In this document: one piece after another, positions 49,861 through 62,300 of the stretch
Layout: the number at the start of each line of letters is the position of its first letter
Position numbering within the stretch: the first letter of the stretch is position 1
Origin: Mycolicibacterium thermoresistibile
GTDB lineage: Bacteria > Actinomycetota > Actinomycetes > Mycobacteriales > Mycobacteriaceae
DNA: 64,000 nucleotides
Direction of reading: 5' to 3'
NCBI RefSeq assembly: GCF_900187065.1
Contig: NZ_LT906483.1
Coordinates: 3,100,001 to 3,164,000 of the forward strand
Translations under genes and position numbers: made by a program
The notes under the pieces: generated by a model
What the model saw: only the letters and a program-made list of their open reading frames with translations
What the model was told of the DNA's origin: nothing
Database searches by the model: none

Positions 49861-50085
49861 TCAGCCGCGGGCCCGGCGCACGACGATCACCACCGTCAGC
49901 ACCCCCACCCCGGCCAGGGTCAGGGCCACCGCCGGTTTGGTGACGAACCCGATCAGCCGCGCTTTCAGATCGTCGGCGAGCCGCTGCGGGTTGGCGCGTT
50001 CGGCGAGTGCGTCGACCGTCGCCGCGAGCCGATCGCGCGCTTCATCGATCTCCTTCTTGATGGCTTCGGGATCTCGATCCGCCAC
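49861..50085 (-). CDS. DUF3618 family small membrane protein
   Basis: A 74-residue protein. An amphipathic N-terminal helix contains the DUF3618 signature (DPEAIKKEIDEARDRLAATVDALAERANP). One C-terminal membrane helix (about 52-70, VALTLAGVGVLTVVIVV) and a basic end follow. Counterpart of Rv2520c. GTG 50085 is chosen because GGAGG is six bases upstream; GTG 50091 would abut the site. The family is often found with envelope-stress proteins; function unknown. It is divergent from bcp. Confidence 0.82.
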   Translation of the reverse strand: MADRDPEAIKKEIDEARDRLAATVDALAERANPQRLADDLKARLIGFVTKPAVALTLAGVGVLTVVIVVRRARG

Positions 50086-50218
50086 TGTCACCCTCCATGC
50101 CGTCCACGTCGCGGTGTGGTGCGCTTCCCCGGCATGGTGCCGAGACGCGATCCTGCCGAACTACCCTAGATCAGCCGGTGCCCGCCGGAGGCATCGGTCG
50201 GACGAGAAGGGATTCTCC

Positions 50219-50692
50219 GTGGCCCAGACCCAGCGCCTCGAGGTCGGCGATCCAGCGCCCCCGTTCAGCCTGCCCGACGCCGACGGAAACACCGTGTCAC
50301 TGGCCGACTATCGCGGCCGCAAGCTCATCGTCTACTTCTACCCGGCCGCATCCACACCCGGCTGCACCAAGCAGGCCTGCGATTTCCGGGACAATCTCGC
50401 CGAACTCAACGAGGCGGGGCTGGACGTGGTCGGTATCTCGCCGGACAAACCGGAGAAACTGGCGAAGTTCCGCGACGCCCAGGGGCTGACGTTCCCGCTG
50501 CTGTCCGATCCCGATCGCGAGGTGCTCACCGCGTGGGGCGCCTTCGGGGAGAAGAAGATGTACGGCAAGACCGTGCAGGGGGTGATCCGGTCGACGTTCG
50601 TCGTCGACGAGGACGGCAAGATCGCCCTGGCCCAGTACAACGTGCGGGCCACCGGCCACGTCGCCAAACTACGGCGCGACCTGGGGGTCTAA
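50219..50692 (+). CDS. bcp: Thiol peroxidase Bcp (peroxiredoxin Q type)
   Basis: A 157-residue peroxiredoxin, identical in length to Rv2521. Peroxidatic Cys49 and resolving Cys54 (STPGCTKQAC) give the intramolecular Cys-x4-Cys type. It reduces peroxides and lipid hydroperoxides using thioredoxin in the cytosol. It starts at GTG 50219 with AAGGG seven bases upstream; an upstream frame from 49937 is antisense to the DUF3618 gene. Its TAA stop overlaps the stop of the convergent M20 peptidase gene by three bases. Confidence 0.92.
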   Translation: MAQTQRLEVGDPAPPFSLPDADGNTVSLADYRGRKLIVYFYPAASTPGCTKQACDFRDNLAELNEAGLDVVGISPDKPEKLAKFRDAQGLTFPLLSDPDREVLTAWGAFGEKKMYGKTVQGVIRSTFVVDEDGKIALAQYNVRATGHVAKLRRDLGV

Positions 50693-52017
50693 CCGCCCAG
50701 GCGGGCCAACAGCAGCGCCTCGGCGGTCGCGGCCCGCTGCAGCACCCCGAGGTGCAGACTCTCGTTCACGCTGTGTGCCTGGGTGCCGGGGTCTTCCACC
50801 CCGGTCACCAGGATGGTCGCGTCCGGGAACGCCGCGGCGAACTCGGCGATGAACGGGATCGAGCCACCCATCCCCATGTCGACCGGTTCGCGGCCCCAGG
50901 CCTCCCGGAAGGCCGCGCGGGCGGCGTCGTAGACCGGACCGTCGGCGTCGATCGCGTACGGCTCCCCGATCTCGCCGGGGGTGACCGTGACATGGGCACC
51001 CCACGGCGTGTGCTCGTGCAGATGCCGGGTCAACGCGTCGAGGTGGGCGCGGGCGTCCCCGCCGGGCGCCACCCGCATGCTGATCTTGGCGCGGGCCCGC
51101 GGGATCAGGGTGTTGGAGGCGGCGGCGATCGGGGTGGTGTCGATGCCGATGACGGTGATCGCCGGTTTGGCCCAGAGGCGTTGCGCCACAGTCCCGGTCC
51201 CGATCTGTCGCACCCCGTCGAGCAGCCCGGCCTCGGCACGCACCCAGTCCGGGCCCCGGTCGACGTCGGCGACGGTTGCCTCGTGCAGCCCGGCGACCGC
51301 GACGTTGCCGTCATCGTCGTGCAGGCTGGCCAGCAGGCGCACCAGCACACTCAGTGCATCGGGCACCACTCCACCCCACAGCCCGGAGTGCAGCCCGTGG
51401 TCGAGGGTGGCGACTTCGACGACACAGTCGACCAATCCGCGCAGCGAGACGGTCAACGCGGGCACCTCGGTGCTCCAGTTGTCCGAGTCGGCGATGATGA
51501 TGACGTCGGCGGCCAGCGCGTCGCGGTGCGCGGCGAGCAACCGCCCCAGCGACGGTGAGCCGGACTCCTCCTCACCCTCGACGAAGACCGTCACACCGAC
51601 CGGCGGGTTTCCGCCGAACGCCCGGAACGCCGCCAGATGCGTTGCGATGCCGGCCTTGTCGTCCGCGGTGCCGCGACCGTAAAGGCGGCCGTCGCGTTCG
51701 GTGGGTTCGAACGGCGGGGACAGCCACTGGCCCGGATCGCCCTCGGGTTGCACGTCGTGGTGGGCGTAGAGCAGCACCGTCGGCGCACCGGGCGGCGCCG
51801 GATGGCGGGCGATCACCGCCGGGGCGCCGCCTTCGCTGACGATCCGCACCTCGTCGAACCCGGCCTCACGCAGCAGCCTCGCCACCGCGTCGGCGCTGCG
51901 GCGCACCTCGTCGCGGCGGGCCGGGTCGGCCCACACCGATTGGATGCGCACCAGGTCCTCCAGATCCCGACGGACCGACGGCAGCAGGTCCCGGACGCGT
52001 TCGGCGATGTCGCTCAT
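50689..52017 (-). CDS. M20-family dipeptidase/deacylase
   Basis: A 442-residue zinc peptidase, counterpart of Rv2522c. Metal ligands: His/Asp of AHHDVQPEG, Asp of GRGTADDK, Glu pair of EGEEESGSP, and a late His in GTQAHSVNE. A dimerisation domain is inserted in the middle. M20 enzymes cleave dipeptides or deacylate amino acids; the substrate is unknown. ATG 52017 is the conventional start. GTG 52035 is a real alternative because it overlaps the upstream stop (GTGA) and follows GAGGCGGA. Confidence 0.87.
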   Translation of the reverse strand: MSDIAERVRDLLPSVRRDLEDLVRIQSVWADPARRDEVRRSADAVARLLREAGFDEVRIVSEGGAPAVIARHPAPPGAPTVLLYAHHDVQPEGDPGQWLSPPFEPTERDGRLYGRGTADDKAGIATHLAAFRAFGGNPPVGVTVFVEGEEESGSPSLGRLLAAHRDALAADVIIIADSDNWSTEVPALTVSLRGLVDCVVEVATLDHGLHSGLWGGVVPDALSVLVRLLASLHDDDGNVAVAGLHEATVADVDRGPDWVRAEAGLLDGVRQIGTGTVAQRLWAKPAITVIGIDTTPIAAASNTLIPRARAKISMRVAPGGDARAHLDALTRHLHEHTPWGAHVTVTPGEIGEPYAIDADGPVYDAARAAFREAWGREPVDMGMGGSIPFIAEFAAAFPDATILVTGVEDPGTQAHSVNESLHLGVLQRAATAEALLLARLGG

Positions 52018-52031
52018 GCCGATGAGGCTAG

Positions 52032-52850
52032 TCACTCCGCCTCGGCGTCGCGGCGCTCCTCCTGCAGGCGTTCCTTGCTGCGCAGCAGCCGCAACATCGT
52101 CACCAGCCCGAGCCCGCCGGCGACATTGCCGACCACGGTGTAGCCGAACCACCGCAGCCAGTCCAGGTAGCCGAACGGGGCGTCGCCGGCGATGAGCGCG
52201 CCGAAGATGAGCAGCGAATCGAGGATGGAGTGGAACATCTGCAACCCGGCCAGCAGAAAGCCGCCGGCGACCGCGGCGGCGATCTTGCCGATCATCGCGT
52301 CGGTGCCGTGCTGCATCCGGGTCATCAGCGTGATCACCATGCCGCCGAGCAGTGCCAGGCACATCGTCTCCGCCGACAGCGGGGCGGTGGCGTAGTGCGC
52401 GGCCGACTCGGTGGTCTGGGCGTGCAACCTCGGAAACGCGGTCATGATCAGCCACATCAACACCCAGCCGCCGACCAGGTTGGCCGCCAGCGTTCCGCCC
52501 CACAGCTTCATCAGCTGCGCGACGCTGGCCCGTTTGGCGGCGACCGTGGTGACGGGGATCAGGAAGCCCTCGGTGAACAGCTCGCTGCGGCCCAGCAGCA
52601 GCGCCAGGAAACCGATGGAGAACGCCAGGCCGGCGAGCAGGTGGTTGTGGGTGACGTGCAGCACGGCCAGGTAGGCCAGCACGCCGACGGCGATCTCGGT
52701 GCCGCCGAAGAACCCGGTGACGAGCACCTCCCGCCAGCGGCGGTGCAGCCGTTGGGTGCCCTCGTCGACCATGCGGCGGAACGCCTCCTCGAGGGCGTCC
52801 TCGATGGGGCTGTCGGAGTCGCCGAGGTCACGCTGGCTGGTATCGCTCAC
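52032..52850 (-). CDS. Formate/nitrite transporter (FNT) family channel
   Basis: A 272-residue membrane protein with six helices (AVGVLAYLAVLHVTHNHLLAGLAFSIGF in pieces, GRSELFTEGF, LWGGTLAANLVGGWVL). These match the FNT pentameric channels that carry formate, nitrite or similar monovalent anions; the nearer relatives are annotated YfdC-like. It starts at GTG 52850; a frame to 52955 overlaps acpS and is rejected. It lies between acpS and the M20 gene, where M. tuberculosis has nothing that I remember, so this is probably an insertion specific to environmental mycobacteria. Confidence 0.82.
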   Translation of the reverse strand: MSDTSQRDLGDSDSPIEDALEEAFRRMVDEGTQRLHRRWREVLVTGFFGGTEIAVGVLAYLAVLHVTHNHLLAGLAFSIGFLALLLGRSELFTEGFLIPVTTVAAKRASVAQLMKLWGGTLAANLVGGWVLMWLIMTAFPRLHAQTTESAAHYATAPLSAETMCLALLGGMVITLMTRMQHGTDAMIGKIAAAVAGGFLLAGLQMFHSILDSLLIFGALIAGDAPFGYLDWLRWFGYTVVGNVAGGLGLVTMLRLLRSKERLQEERRDAEAE

Positions 52851-52908
52851 CGCGGTCGGATACCCGCGAGCGTGCGCGAAATGCACACATTCTCGGCAGC
52901 GAGTGCGG

Positions 52909-53301
52909 CTACGGCGCCTCGAGCACGGCGACGGCGGCGGCGGTGTCACCGTCATGTGTCAGCGACAGATGGATGGTGACGTCGGCGAGGTGCTCGGCGA
53001 TCGCGCCGCTCAACCGCACCCGCGGACGGCCCCACATGTCGGTGACGATCTCGATGTCGCGGTGAATCCCCTCCGGCAGTACCGGGCGCTGGGCGAACCG
53101 CGATCCGGACCACGCCTTGATCACGGCCTCCTTGGCCGCCCAGCGGGCCGCGAGATGCCGCGCCGCCGACGAACTCTTGTCCGCGGCGTCGCGGCGCTCC
53201 CCCGGCGTGAACGTCTGCGCGAAGGTGGTTCCCGGCTGATCGACCTGCTCGGCGAAGTCGGAGATGGAGACCAGGTCGATCCCCACTCCGACTACCGCCA
53301 T
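52909..53301 (-). CDS. acpS: Holo-[acyl-carrier-protein] synthase AcpS
   Basis: A 130-residue 4'-phosphopantetheinyl transferase, the same length as Rv2523c. Mg-binding Asp9 is in GIDLV and Glu58 in RWAAKEAVIKAW. It transfers phosphopantetheine from CoA to the carrier-protein serine, and mycobacterial AcpS is known to activate FAS-I. The gene begins 15 bases after the fas stop on the same strand, so enzyme and substrate are co-expressed. The start is ATG 53301. Confidence 0.94.
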   Translation of the reverse strand: MAVVGVGIDLVSISDFAEQVDQPGTTFAQTFTPGERRDAADKSSSAARHLAARWAAKEAVIKAWSGSRFAQRPVLPEGIHRDIEIVTDMWGRPRVRLSGAIAEHLADVTIHLSLTHDGDTAAAVAVLEAP

Positions 53302-53316
53302 GTGCCGAAGGCCATC

Positions 53317-56300
53317 TCAGGCCCCAACGTCGCCGCCGAGGACGTACACCCCGTCTTCGCCGAGCCGGGCGTCGGTGCTCAGCAGCATCGCCGCCTCCTG
53401 CCGCTTCTCCGGCACATCCTGGTCGAAGCGCCGGCCCGACGGCTTCTCGTACATCGGCGGGCCGCCGGCGATCGCCGAGGCCAGCCGCCGCTGACCGGCC
53501 AGCAGCCGCTGTTCGGCCCGCTTCGTGTAGGCCTCCCGCTCCTCGGGGCTCAGCGCCGCGAGGAACGCCTGCGGATGCACCAGCGCGATCAACCCGGACA
53601 CGTGGCCGAACCCGAGGCTGGTGACCAGACCCGCCTTGAGCGGGAACTTCTCACCCAGCCGCAGCGTCTCGCGCGGCCACACGAAGTGCTCGGAGCCGGC
53701 CAGCTCGTCGTCGACGCAGTCCAGGCTGCGGTTCGGCGGGACCACCCCGTCACGCAGGATCTGGCACAGACCCATCAGCTGGAAGACCGCCGCACCGCCC
53801 TTGGCGTGGCCGGTCAGCGTCTTCTGGCTGACGACGAACATCGGGTTGCCCGGTGACCGGCCGAGCGAATCGGCCAACCGCTCATGCAGTTCGGTCTCGT
53901 TCGGGTCGTTGGCCAGCGTCGAGGTGTCGTGCTTGGACACCACCGCGATGTCGTCGGGGCCCACGCCGAGCCTGGCCAGCGACCTGGCCAGCGCCGAATC
54001 CCTGCCGCCGCGGCCGGCGCCGAGCGCGCCGAGCCCGGGAGCCGGGATCGAGGTGTGCACCCCGTCGCCGAAGCTCTGCGCGTAGGCCACCACGGCCAGC
54101 ACCGGCAGCCCCATCTTGAGCGCGAGGTCGCCGCGGGCCAACAGGATGGTGCCGCCGCCCTGAGCCTCGACGAAGCCCAGCCGGCGCCGGTCGTTGGCGC
54201 GGGAGAACTTCGAGTCGCTGATGCCCTTGGCCCGCATCATCGCGGTCTCGGCGGTGGCCGCCATGTCACCGAACCCGATGATGGCCTCCAGAGTCAGATC
54301 GTCGAAGCCGCCGGTGACGACCAGTTCGGCCTTGCCGAGCCGGATCTTGTCGACACCCTCCTCGACCGACACCGCCGCGGTGGCACACGCCGCCACCGGG
54401 TGGATCATCGCGCCGTAGCTGCCGATGTAGGACTGCACCACGTGGGCCGCCACGACGTTGGGCAGCACCTCCTGCAGGATGTCGTTCGGTTTGTTCCGGC
54501 CCAGCAGGTTGCCGTGATACATGGTCTGCATCGACGTCATCCCGCCCATACCGGTGCCCTGGGTGCTGGCCACCTGGGTGGGATGTACCCACCGCATCAG
54601 CTCGGCGGGGGTGAAGCCGGCCGACAGGAACGCGTCGACGGTCGCGACGATGTTCCACAGCGCCACCCGGTCGATCGAGTTGGCCATGTCCTGGCTGATG
54701 CCCCACACCGTCGGATCCCAGCCGGTGGGGATCTGCGCCCCCACCGTCCGCGACAGCTTCGTCTTGCGCGGAACCCGGATCTCGGTGCCCGCCTTGCGGG
54801 TCACCTGCCAGTCGGTGGAATCCGGCACCGGGCGGATCACCGTGTGCTCGGGATCGAACTCCACGAAGGCGCGGGCGTCGGCCTCGCTGGACACCACGAA
54901 CGTGAAGTCCTTGTCCAGGAACACGCTGACCAGCAACGGCGACGCGTGATCCGGGTCGATCGCCCCGTCGTCGACGAACTCCCGGATGCCGCAACGCTCC
55001 ACGACCGCGTCGTGATAGCGCTCGACCAGTTCCTCCTCCGGCACCAGCTCACCGGTTTCGGTGTCGTACCAACCGGGCTGGGGATCGTTCTCCCACGTGA
55101 TCATGCCGGTCGTCCACGCCAACTCGAGCACACCGGCCGCCGACAGCTCGTTGTCGACCTCCATCTCGTAGCGGGTGCGCGACGAGCCGTACGGGCCGAG
55201 TTCGGCACCGCCGACGATGACGACCATGTCGGCCGGGTCGATGTCGAGGTCGGCCCATTGCGGGGCCGGCGCCGGGACGGGCACCCGCGGCGGCGACGGC
55301 AGCGCGGCGATGGTGGCCGCGGCCGGTTCCTCGTCGTCCTGCTGCGTCGACGCCGCATGCTCCTCGCGGGCCTTGGCGGCCAACTCGGCCATGTCGATGT
55401 CGATGTCGCCGAGTCCGCCGGTGAAGTCGGCCTCGATCGGCTCCCGGGCCGCGGCGGCCTTGGCCTCGGCATCGCACAGCGACAGCAGCTTCGACGCCAT
55501 CTCGCTGGTGGTGTAGGTGGTCAGACCGGCCGCCTCCACCGCGTCGACGATCGCGTCGTTGTGGCCCATCAGCCCGGTGCCCTTGGTCCAGCCGATCAGC
55601 GCGTGCGCCAGGCTGACCCGCTGCGCCCACGACGACTCGGCCTTCCACCGCGTCACCACCGCATCCAGGGCGGCCTTGGCCTCGCCGTAGGCGCCGTCCC
55701 CGCCGAACATGCCGCGGTTGGGCGAACCCGGCAGCACCACGTGCAGCCGCGATGCGATGTCGCGTTCGGCGCCGATCGTGGCCAGGCCGGTGATCAGCCG
55801 CTCCACCGCCCACAGCAGGACCTTCATCTCCATCTCGGCGCGCGATCCGGCCTCGGACATGTCCCCGGCGACCCGCGGTGCGGCGAACGGGAACAGCAGC
55901 GTCGGCGTCTGCGCATCCTTGAGGTGAATCGATTGCGGCCCGAGGTTCTCCACCTGCTCCGAACCGATCCACTCGACCAGCGCGTCGATGTCGGAGTAGG
56001 AGGCCATGTTGGCCGGGACCACCCACAGCTTGGCGTCGAACCGGGCATTGTCGCGGTACAGCGACTTGTAGAACTCCAGCCGGTCGTCGTCGAGCCGCGA
56101 CGTGGTCGCGATGACCGTCGCACCACCGTCGAGCAGCTGTGCCACCACCGCCGCGGCGATGGATCCCTTCGAGGCGCCGGTGACCACCGCGACCTCGTCG
56201 CTGTAACGGCCCGAGCCGGGATTCTCCGCGCCGGCGGCGATCCGCCCGAACAGCGACGCGTGCACGTTGCGGCCGGCGGCCAGCGCCTTGCCCTGCCACC

Positions 56301-59300
56301 AGTTGGCCTGGGTGGCGACGACGTGGCCGGTGCCTTCGAACCGTTCGGCCAGCCGCGGCCAGTCCGCGTCGATGTCGTCCTCGTCGGCCAGCCAGATCTT
56401 GACCAGATCCTCGCGGGCGCTGGCCCACCGGTCGTCGAGCAGCACCGCCTTGCGGGCGTCGAACGCCGGCGCCACCAGCCGCGGCCAGTCCGAGCCGAGT
56501 TCGGCGGTCACCAGGTCGATCAGCTCACTGTCGGTGGCCTGCTCCGGCACGCTGACCGTGTCGTCGAAGCCGAGCTGGTTGAGCACCAGCCGCGCCGCCG
56601 AGGCGAGCACACCGTCGCGGCCGGTCACCTGCTCGGCGAACTCGCCGAGCGCGGCCGAATCCACCATGCCGCCACCGGCCCCGCCGGACGACGGCAGCGA
56701 GACGGCCACACCGTGCCGTGCGGCCACGGCGCCGACCGCGGCGTCGATGACCTTGTCCACCGCCGCGGCGTCCGCCAACGCACCGTCGTGCAGACCGCCG
56801 AGGTCACCGCCCCGGACGCTGGAGCCCTCGCGGGTGCCCAGCGCCACCTCGACGGTGACGTGCTTGGCCCAGCCCTCGCCCAGTTCCCAGGTCTTGGCGA
56901 CCCGTTCGGCGATGTAGGCCGGCCGCTTTCCGGACGGGCCGAGCACCGTGCGCAGCTGATCGTTGATCGCGTCGGACAGCACCGGGCCGAACGGCTTGTA
57001 GGTGCGGGCCAGCTTGGTGACCTGCCCCTTGAGCGAACCGAGATCCGCCTCGGCGGCGCCGTCGATCGCCCCGAGGTTCAGCTCGGAGCCCAGATCCACC
57101 AGCAGCTGGTTGCGCCGTGAGGACGCGCCGTCGGTGATGGACTCGATGGAGTCCAGCGGCTCGATCTGATCCAGCCGCATCTTCGCCGACAACGCGATCA
57201 GCGCCATGGTGGCGTCCGCGGCGTCGAACGGGATGTCGTCGGGGCGCGGGGCGCCGGGCGCCGCAGTCGGCGCCGGGGCCGCGGGGGCCGCCTCCACGGC
57301 GGCGGGTGCGGTCGCCGCGGCGGACTCCGCCGGGGCCGATCCGGTCGCGGTGTCGGCCGGTTCCTCGTCGACCGGCTCCGGATCGGTGTCGGTGGCGAAC
57401 AGCACCGCCGCGTCCCGCTCGGCGTTCAGCACCTCGACCTTGCTGTGGTTGTACTCGGGCAGCTTGAGGGTGTTGGCCGCCAGACCGGCCACCGTCGGCG
57501 CCGACTTCACGCCGATCTCGACGAACCGCTCCACCCCGAGACCGCCGGCGGCCTCCTCGGTGAACAGCAGGTCCTGCGTCTCGATCCAGCGGACCGGGCT
57601 GGCGAACTGCCAGGCCAGCAACTCGATGACGATCTTGCGGCACAGCTCGCGCGGCCGCTCGTTGCGCCAGGTGTCGTAGTCGGCGAGGACCTCGTCGAGC
57701 GGCTCGGCCGGAACCAGGTCGCGAATCTCCTGGATGAAGTCGCGGTCCAGGCTGAACGGGCGCGGCACCAGGTTCGGGATGTAGCGCCCGATGATCAGCT
57801 CCGGATCCTTGTCACGCGGCATGACCCGCTCCAGCGAGCGGCGGAAGTCGTCGACCCCGACCCGCAGCACCGAGGAGTGGAACGGCACGTCGATGCCGGG
57901 CACCAGGATGAACGACCGCTTGCCGCCGGTGATCTGGCGGCGCCGCTCGATCTCCTCCTCCAGCGCCTGCAGTCCGGCCACCGTGCCGGCGACCGCGTAC
58001 TGCGAGCCACGCAGGTTGAAGTTGACGATCTCCAGGAATTCACCTGTGCGTTCGGAGATCTCGGCGACGAAGTCCTTGACGTCAGCGTCGTCGAGGTCGA
58101 TCTGCGACGGCCGGATGGCGGCCAGCCGGTAGTTGGACCGGCCCTGCTCGTCCCGCGGCACGATGTCGTGCATCTTGCTGCCGCGGTGGAACACCACCTC
58201 CAGCAGCGCCTCGAGTTCGTACACGCCGCTGACGCACGCCAGCGCGGTGTACTCACCGACGGAGTGGCCGCAGGCGATGGCGTCCTCGACGAAGGCGCCC
58301 TGTTCGCGCATCTCGGCGACCTGTGCGGCCGCCACGGTCGCCATGGCGACCTGGGTGAACTGGGTCAGGTACAGCACACCGTCCGGATGGTGATAGTGCA
58401 CCCCGGACGCCACCAGCGACGTCGGGTTGTCGCGCACCACGTGCAGCACCGAGAAGCCCAGGGTCTCCCGGGTGAACTTGTCCGCGGAGTCCCACACCTT
58501 GCGGGCGGCCTTGGACCGGGCACGGACCTCCATGCCCATGCCCTTGTGCTGGATGCCCTGGCCGGGGAACGCGTAGACGGTCTTGGGCGCGGCCAGCCGG
58601 GCGGTCGCCGACATCTTCAGGTCGGAGCCGACGCGGGCGGCGACCTCCAGAACCTCTGCGCCCTGGTCGATTCCGACCCGGTCGACCCGGATCTCGATCT
58701 CGTCGCCGGGCTTGACCATGCCGAGGAAGCGCGCGGTCCAGCCGATCAGCCGGGCGGGCGGAACGGCGCTGCCGTCGGTGGCGGTGACGACGTGCTGCGC
58801 CGCGGCCGACAGCCACATCCCATGCACGATCGGAGATTCCAGACCGGCCAGCAGCGCGGCGGCACGGTCGGTGTGGATCGGGTTGTGGTCGCCGGAGACC
58901 ACCGCGAACGGACGCATGTCGACCGGCGCGGTGAGCGTGACGTCACGGCGCCGCCGCCGCGGTGTGTCGGTGGCGTTCTCCGAGACCGCCCCGCCGGCCC
59001 GCGGCGGATCGTTGAGTTCGGCGGATCCGGTGCGGCCGCGGATCGCGAACCGCTCGAAGAGGGTGGCGATCACTGTGCCGTCGGCGTCGGTCACCACGAC
59101 CGAGATCGGCACCACCCGGCCGACCTCGGTGTCGAAGGCGGTGGAAGCCTTTGCCGTCACGGTGAATTCGGCGGGCTGCTTCGGCAGCGGCGCCAGCAGG
59201 TGGGCGGCGTGGTCGAGGTGGACCAGGCTCAGCAGACCCTCGATGACCGGGAATCCGGCTTCGGTGACCGCCGAGCCGATCGCCGCGAACACCGCCGGCC

Positions 59301-62300
59301 AGCACTGGCCGACCAGCGCGTCGGGCACGGTGGTCAGCGTCGGGGCCAGCGGGGCGCCGAACGTCGCCGTGACACCGGTGTGGTCGGCGACCAGATCGGG
59401 GTCCCAGGTCGCGGTGATCGTCGCGGTGCCGTCGTCGACCGGGGGTAGATCGGCCGGGCCACCTGGGCTCTTGACGCCGGCGGCGATCGCGAGCACCGCC
59501 CGCATGGCGGCGGCCGCATCCTCGGTGGACACCACCGGGGCGCCGCCGTCGCGGACCACCTCGGTGAGCGTGAACCGGATGTCGATCCAGGTGCCCGACA
59601 GCGGAACGCTCAGCACCACGTGCTGGTCGTCGACGACCTCCAACCGAGCACCGGTGGAGGGGTGGGTGGCCGAACGGTTCTCGTTGACCTGCCAGTCGGC
59701 CGGTCCGGCGATGCGGTGCACCGGGTTGGTGGCGATGCGGCCGGCCCACAACACGTCGGGCGCATCCAGCAGCACGGCCAGCGGCCCGGTGACGTCGGAG
59801 CGGAGCCGACGCCGGGAGGTCACCGGCTGCGGCTGGGCGCCGGCGTTCAGTAGTTCGTCGACGGCGGCCTTCTCGAAGCGGTCGAGCAGTTCACCCACCG
59901 GTTCGTCGACCCGGGTGATGCCGGCCACCGCGGCCGTGCCCGGGATGATGCAGACCTGGTCGGCGTCGTAGCGGGCGTCGTGGGCCTGCCACAGCGAGTC
60001 GCTGCGCCACCAGCGTCGCACGTCCTGGTCGATGACCGGGACGAAGTTCACCGGTTTGCCCGGGGTCTTGCACAGCTGGATGAAGAACGGCACGTCGGCC
60101 GGATGCAGCTGCACCGTCTCGGCGTCCGGGTAACGCTGCAGCAGCGCGTTGATCGCCTCGTCGGGATTCTCCAGCAGATGTTCACCGATGGCCGGGTCGA
60201 ACAGCGTCTCGATGGGGCCGTGGTCCTGCGGGTGCAGCCGGGCCTCGGCCCGCTTGAGCATCTGCTCGAACCGGTCCCGCCAGGTGATGTCCAGCCAGGG
60301 CGTGTCCGGTGACAACGAGTCGGCGGTGCTGTCGCCGTCGCCGATGGTCAGCTCGACGTAGCGACGCAACCACTGCAGATAGGTCATCTCGCCGACATCG
60401 CCGAAGTACGGCTTGGCCGTCTTGGCCATCGCCTCGATGATCTCGTCGCGGCGCGCGGCCACCGCCTCGGCGTCACCGGCCACCTCGTCGAGCAGGCGGC
60501 CGCAGCGGGAGGCGGAGTTGTCGATCTCGTGGATGTCGGCACCGAGCTGGCTGCGCCCGGAGGCCATACCGTTCACGGCCTTCCCGGCGCCCACCCACTG
60601 ATCGGTGCCGGTGGTCTCCACCAGCAGCTTCTTGACCTGCGGGGAGGTGGTGGCCTCCTTGGTGGCCATCGCCGCGGTGCCGACCAGGATGCCGTCGACG
60701 GGCATCCGTGGGAACCCGTGCGCCTCGGCCCACCGGCCGGACAAATATTCGGCCGCCCGCTCCGGGGTGCCGATGCCACCGCCGACACAGACGGTGATGT
60801 TGGGCCGCGACCTCAGCTCGGAGTAGGTGGCCAGCAGCAGGTCGTCGAGGTCCTCCCAGGAGTGGTGGCCACCGGCGCGGCCGCCCTCGATGTGGGCGAT
60901 CACCGGTTTGGTGGGCACCTCGGCGGCGATCCGGATGACCGAGCGGATCTGCTCCACGGTGCCCGGCTTGAACACGACGTGGCTGATCCCGATGCCGTTG
61001 AGCTCGTCGATCAGATCGACGGCCTCTTCGAGTTCCGGAATGCCCGCCGAGATCACCACACCGTCGATCGGGGCACCGGACTGGCGGGCCTTCTGCACCA
61101 GGCGCTTGCCGCCGAGCTGCAGTTTCCACAGATACGGGTCGAGGAACAGCGAGTTGAACTGGATGGCCCGGCCCGGCTCGAGCAGCGTGGTCAGCTCCTC
61201 GATGCGGTCGGCGAAGATCTGCTCGGTGACCTGCCCGCCACCGGCCAGCTCGGCCCAGTGGCCGGCGTTGGCCGCCGCGGCGACGATCTCGGCGTCCACG
61301 GTCGTCGGGGTCATTCCGGCGAGCAGGATCGGTGACCGACCGGTCAGCCGGGTGAACTTGGTCTCGAGCTTGACCGAGCCGTCCGGCAGCTGCACCACCT
61401 CGGGCGCATAGCTGGACCACGGCCGGGCCACCTCGGGCACCGCCCCGGCGGTGAACAGGTTGCGCTGGCCGCCGCGGGTGGCCGCCGGAACGATGCCCAC
61501 CCCCAGGCCGCGGATCACCGGGGCGGTGAGCCGGGTCAGGATGTCGCCGGGGCCCAGGTCCAGAATCCAGCGGGCACCGGCCTCGTGCAGTTCGGTGACC
61601 TCCTCGACCCAGTCGACCTGGCGGACCAGGATGGCCTCGGTCATCTCCCGGGCCAGCTCCACGTCGAGCCCGGCGGCCTCGGCCCACCGGCCGACGATGT
61701 CGATGCCGTCGGCCAGCCGCGGGCTGTGGAAGCCGACCTCGACCTGGACCGGGTCGAAGACCGGCGCGAACACCGCACCGCCGCGCAGCTTGTTCTTCCG
61801 TTCGGCTTCTTCCTTCTCGGCGATCTGCCGGCAGTACAGCTCGAACCGGGACAGCTGTTCGGGCGTTCCGGTGATGACCACCGACCGGCGGCCGTTGCGG
61901 ATGGACAGCACCGGCGGGAGCACGGTCCGGACGTCGGAGGAGAACTCTTCGAGCAGCTCGTAGATCCGTTCGGGATCGGCGTTGGTGACCGACACCATCG
62001 GCGGGCGGTCGCCGAGCACGGTGATGCCGCGGCGACGGGCCACCAGCGTGCCGGCCGCTCCGATCAACTGCGCCATGGCCAGCAGTTCGACGTCCCGGGC
62101 GCCGCGGGCGGCCAGCGCCTCGGCGGCGAGCACACCCTGCGAATGTCCGGCCACCGCGACCGGCGGGATGGCGACCAGGTCCATGCCTTGCCGGGCCAAT
62201 GCGCGCATGGCCGCGATCTGGGTCAGCAGCACACCGGGAACCGAGACGGCGGCCGAGGTGAGCTGTTTGGCGGTGGGCACCTGCTCTTCGGCGGCCAGCG

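Noticed and set aside
53884..57120. 1078-codon open frame on the plus strand opposite fas
   Set aside because: Pure antisense shadow of a highly conserved multidomain gene; no start signal and no protein-like motifs.
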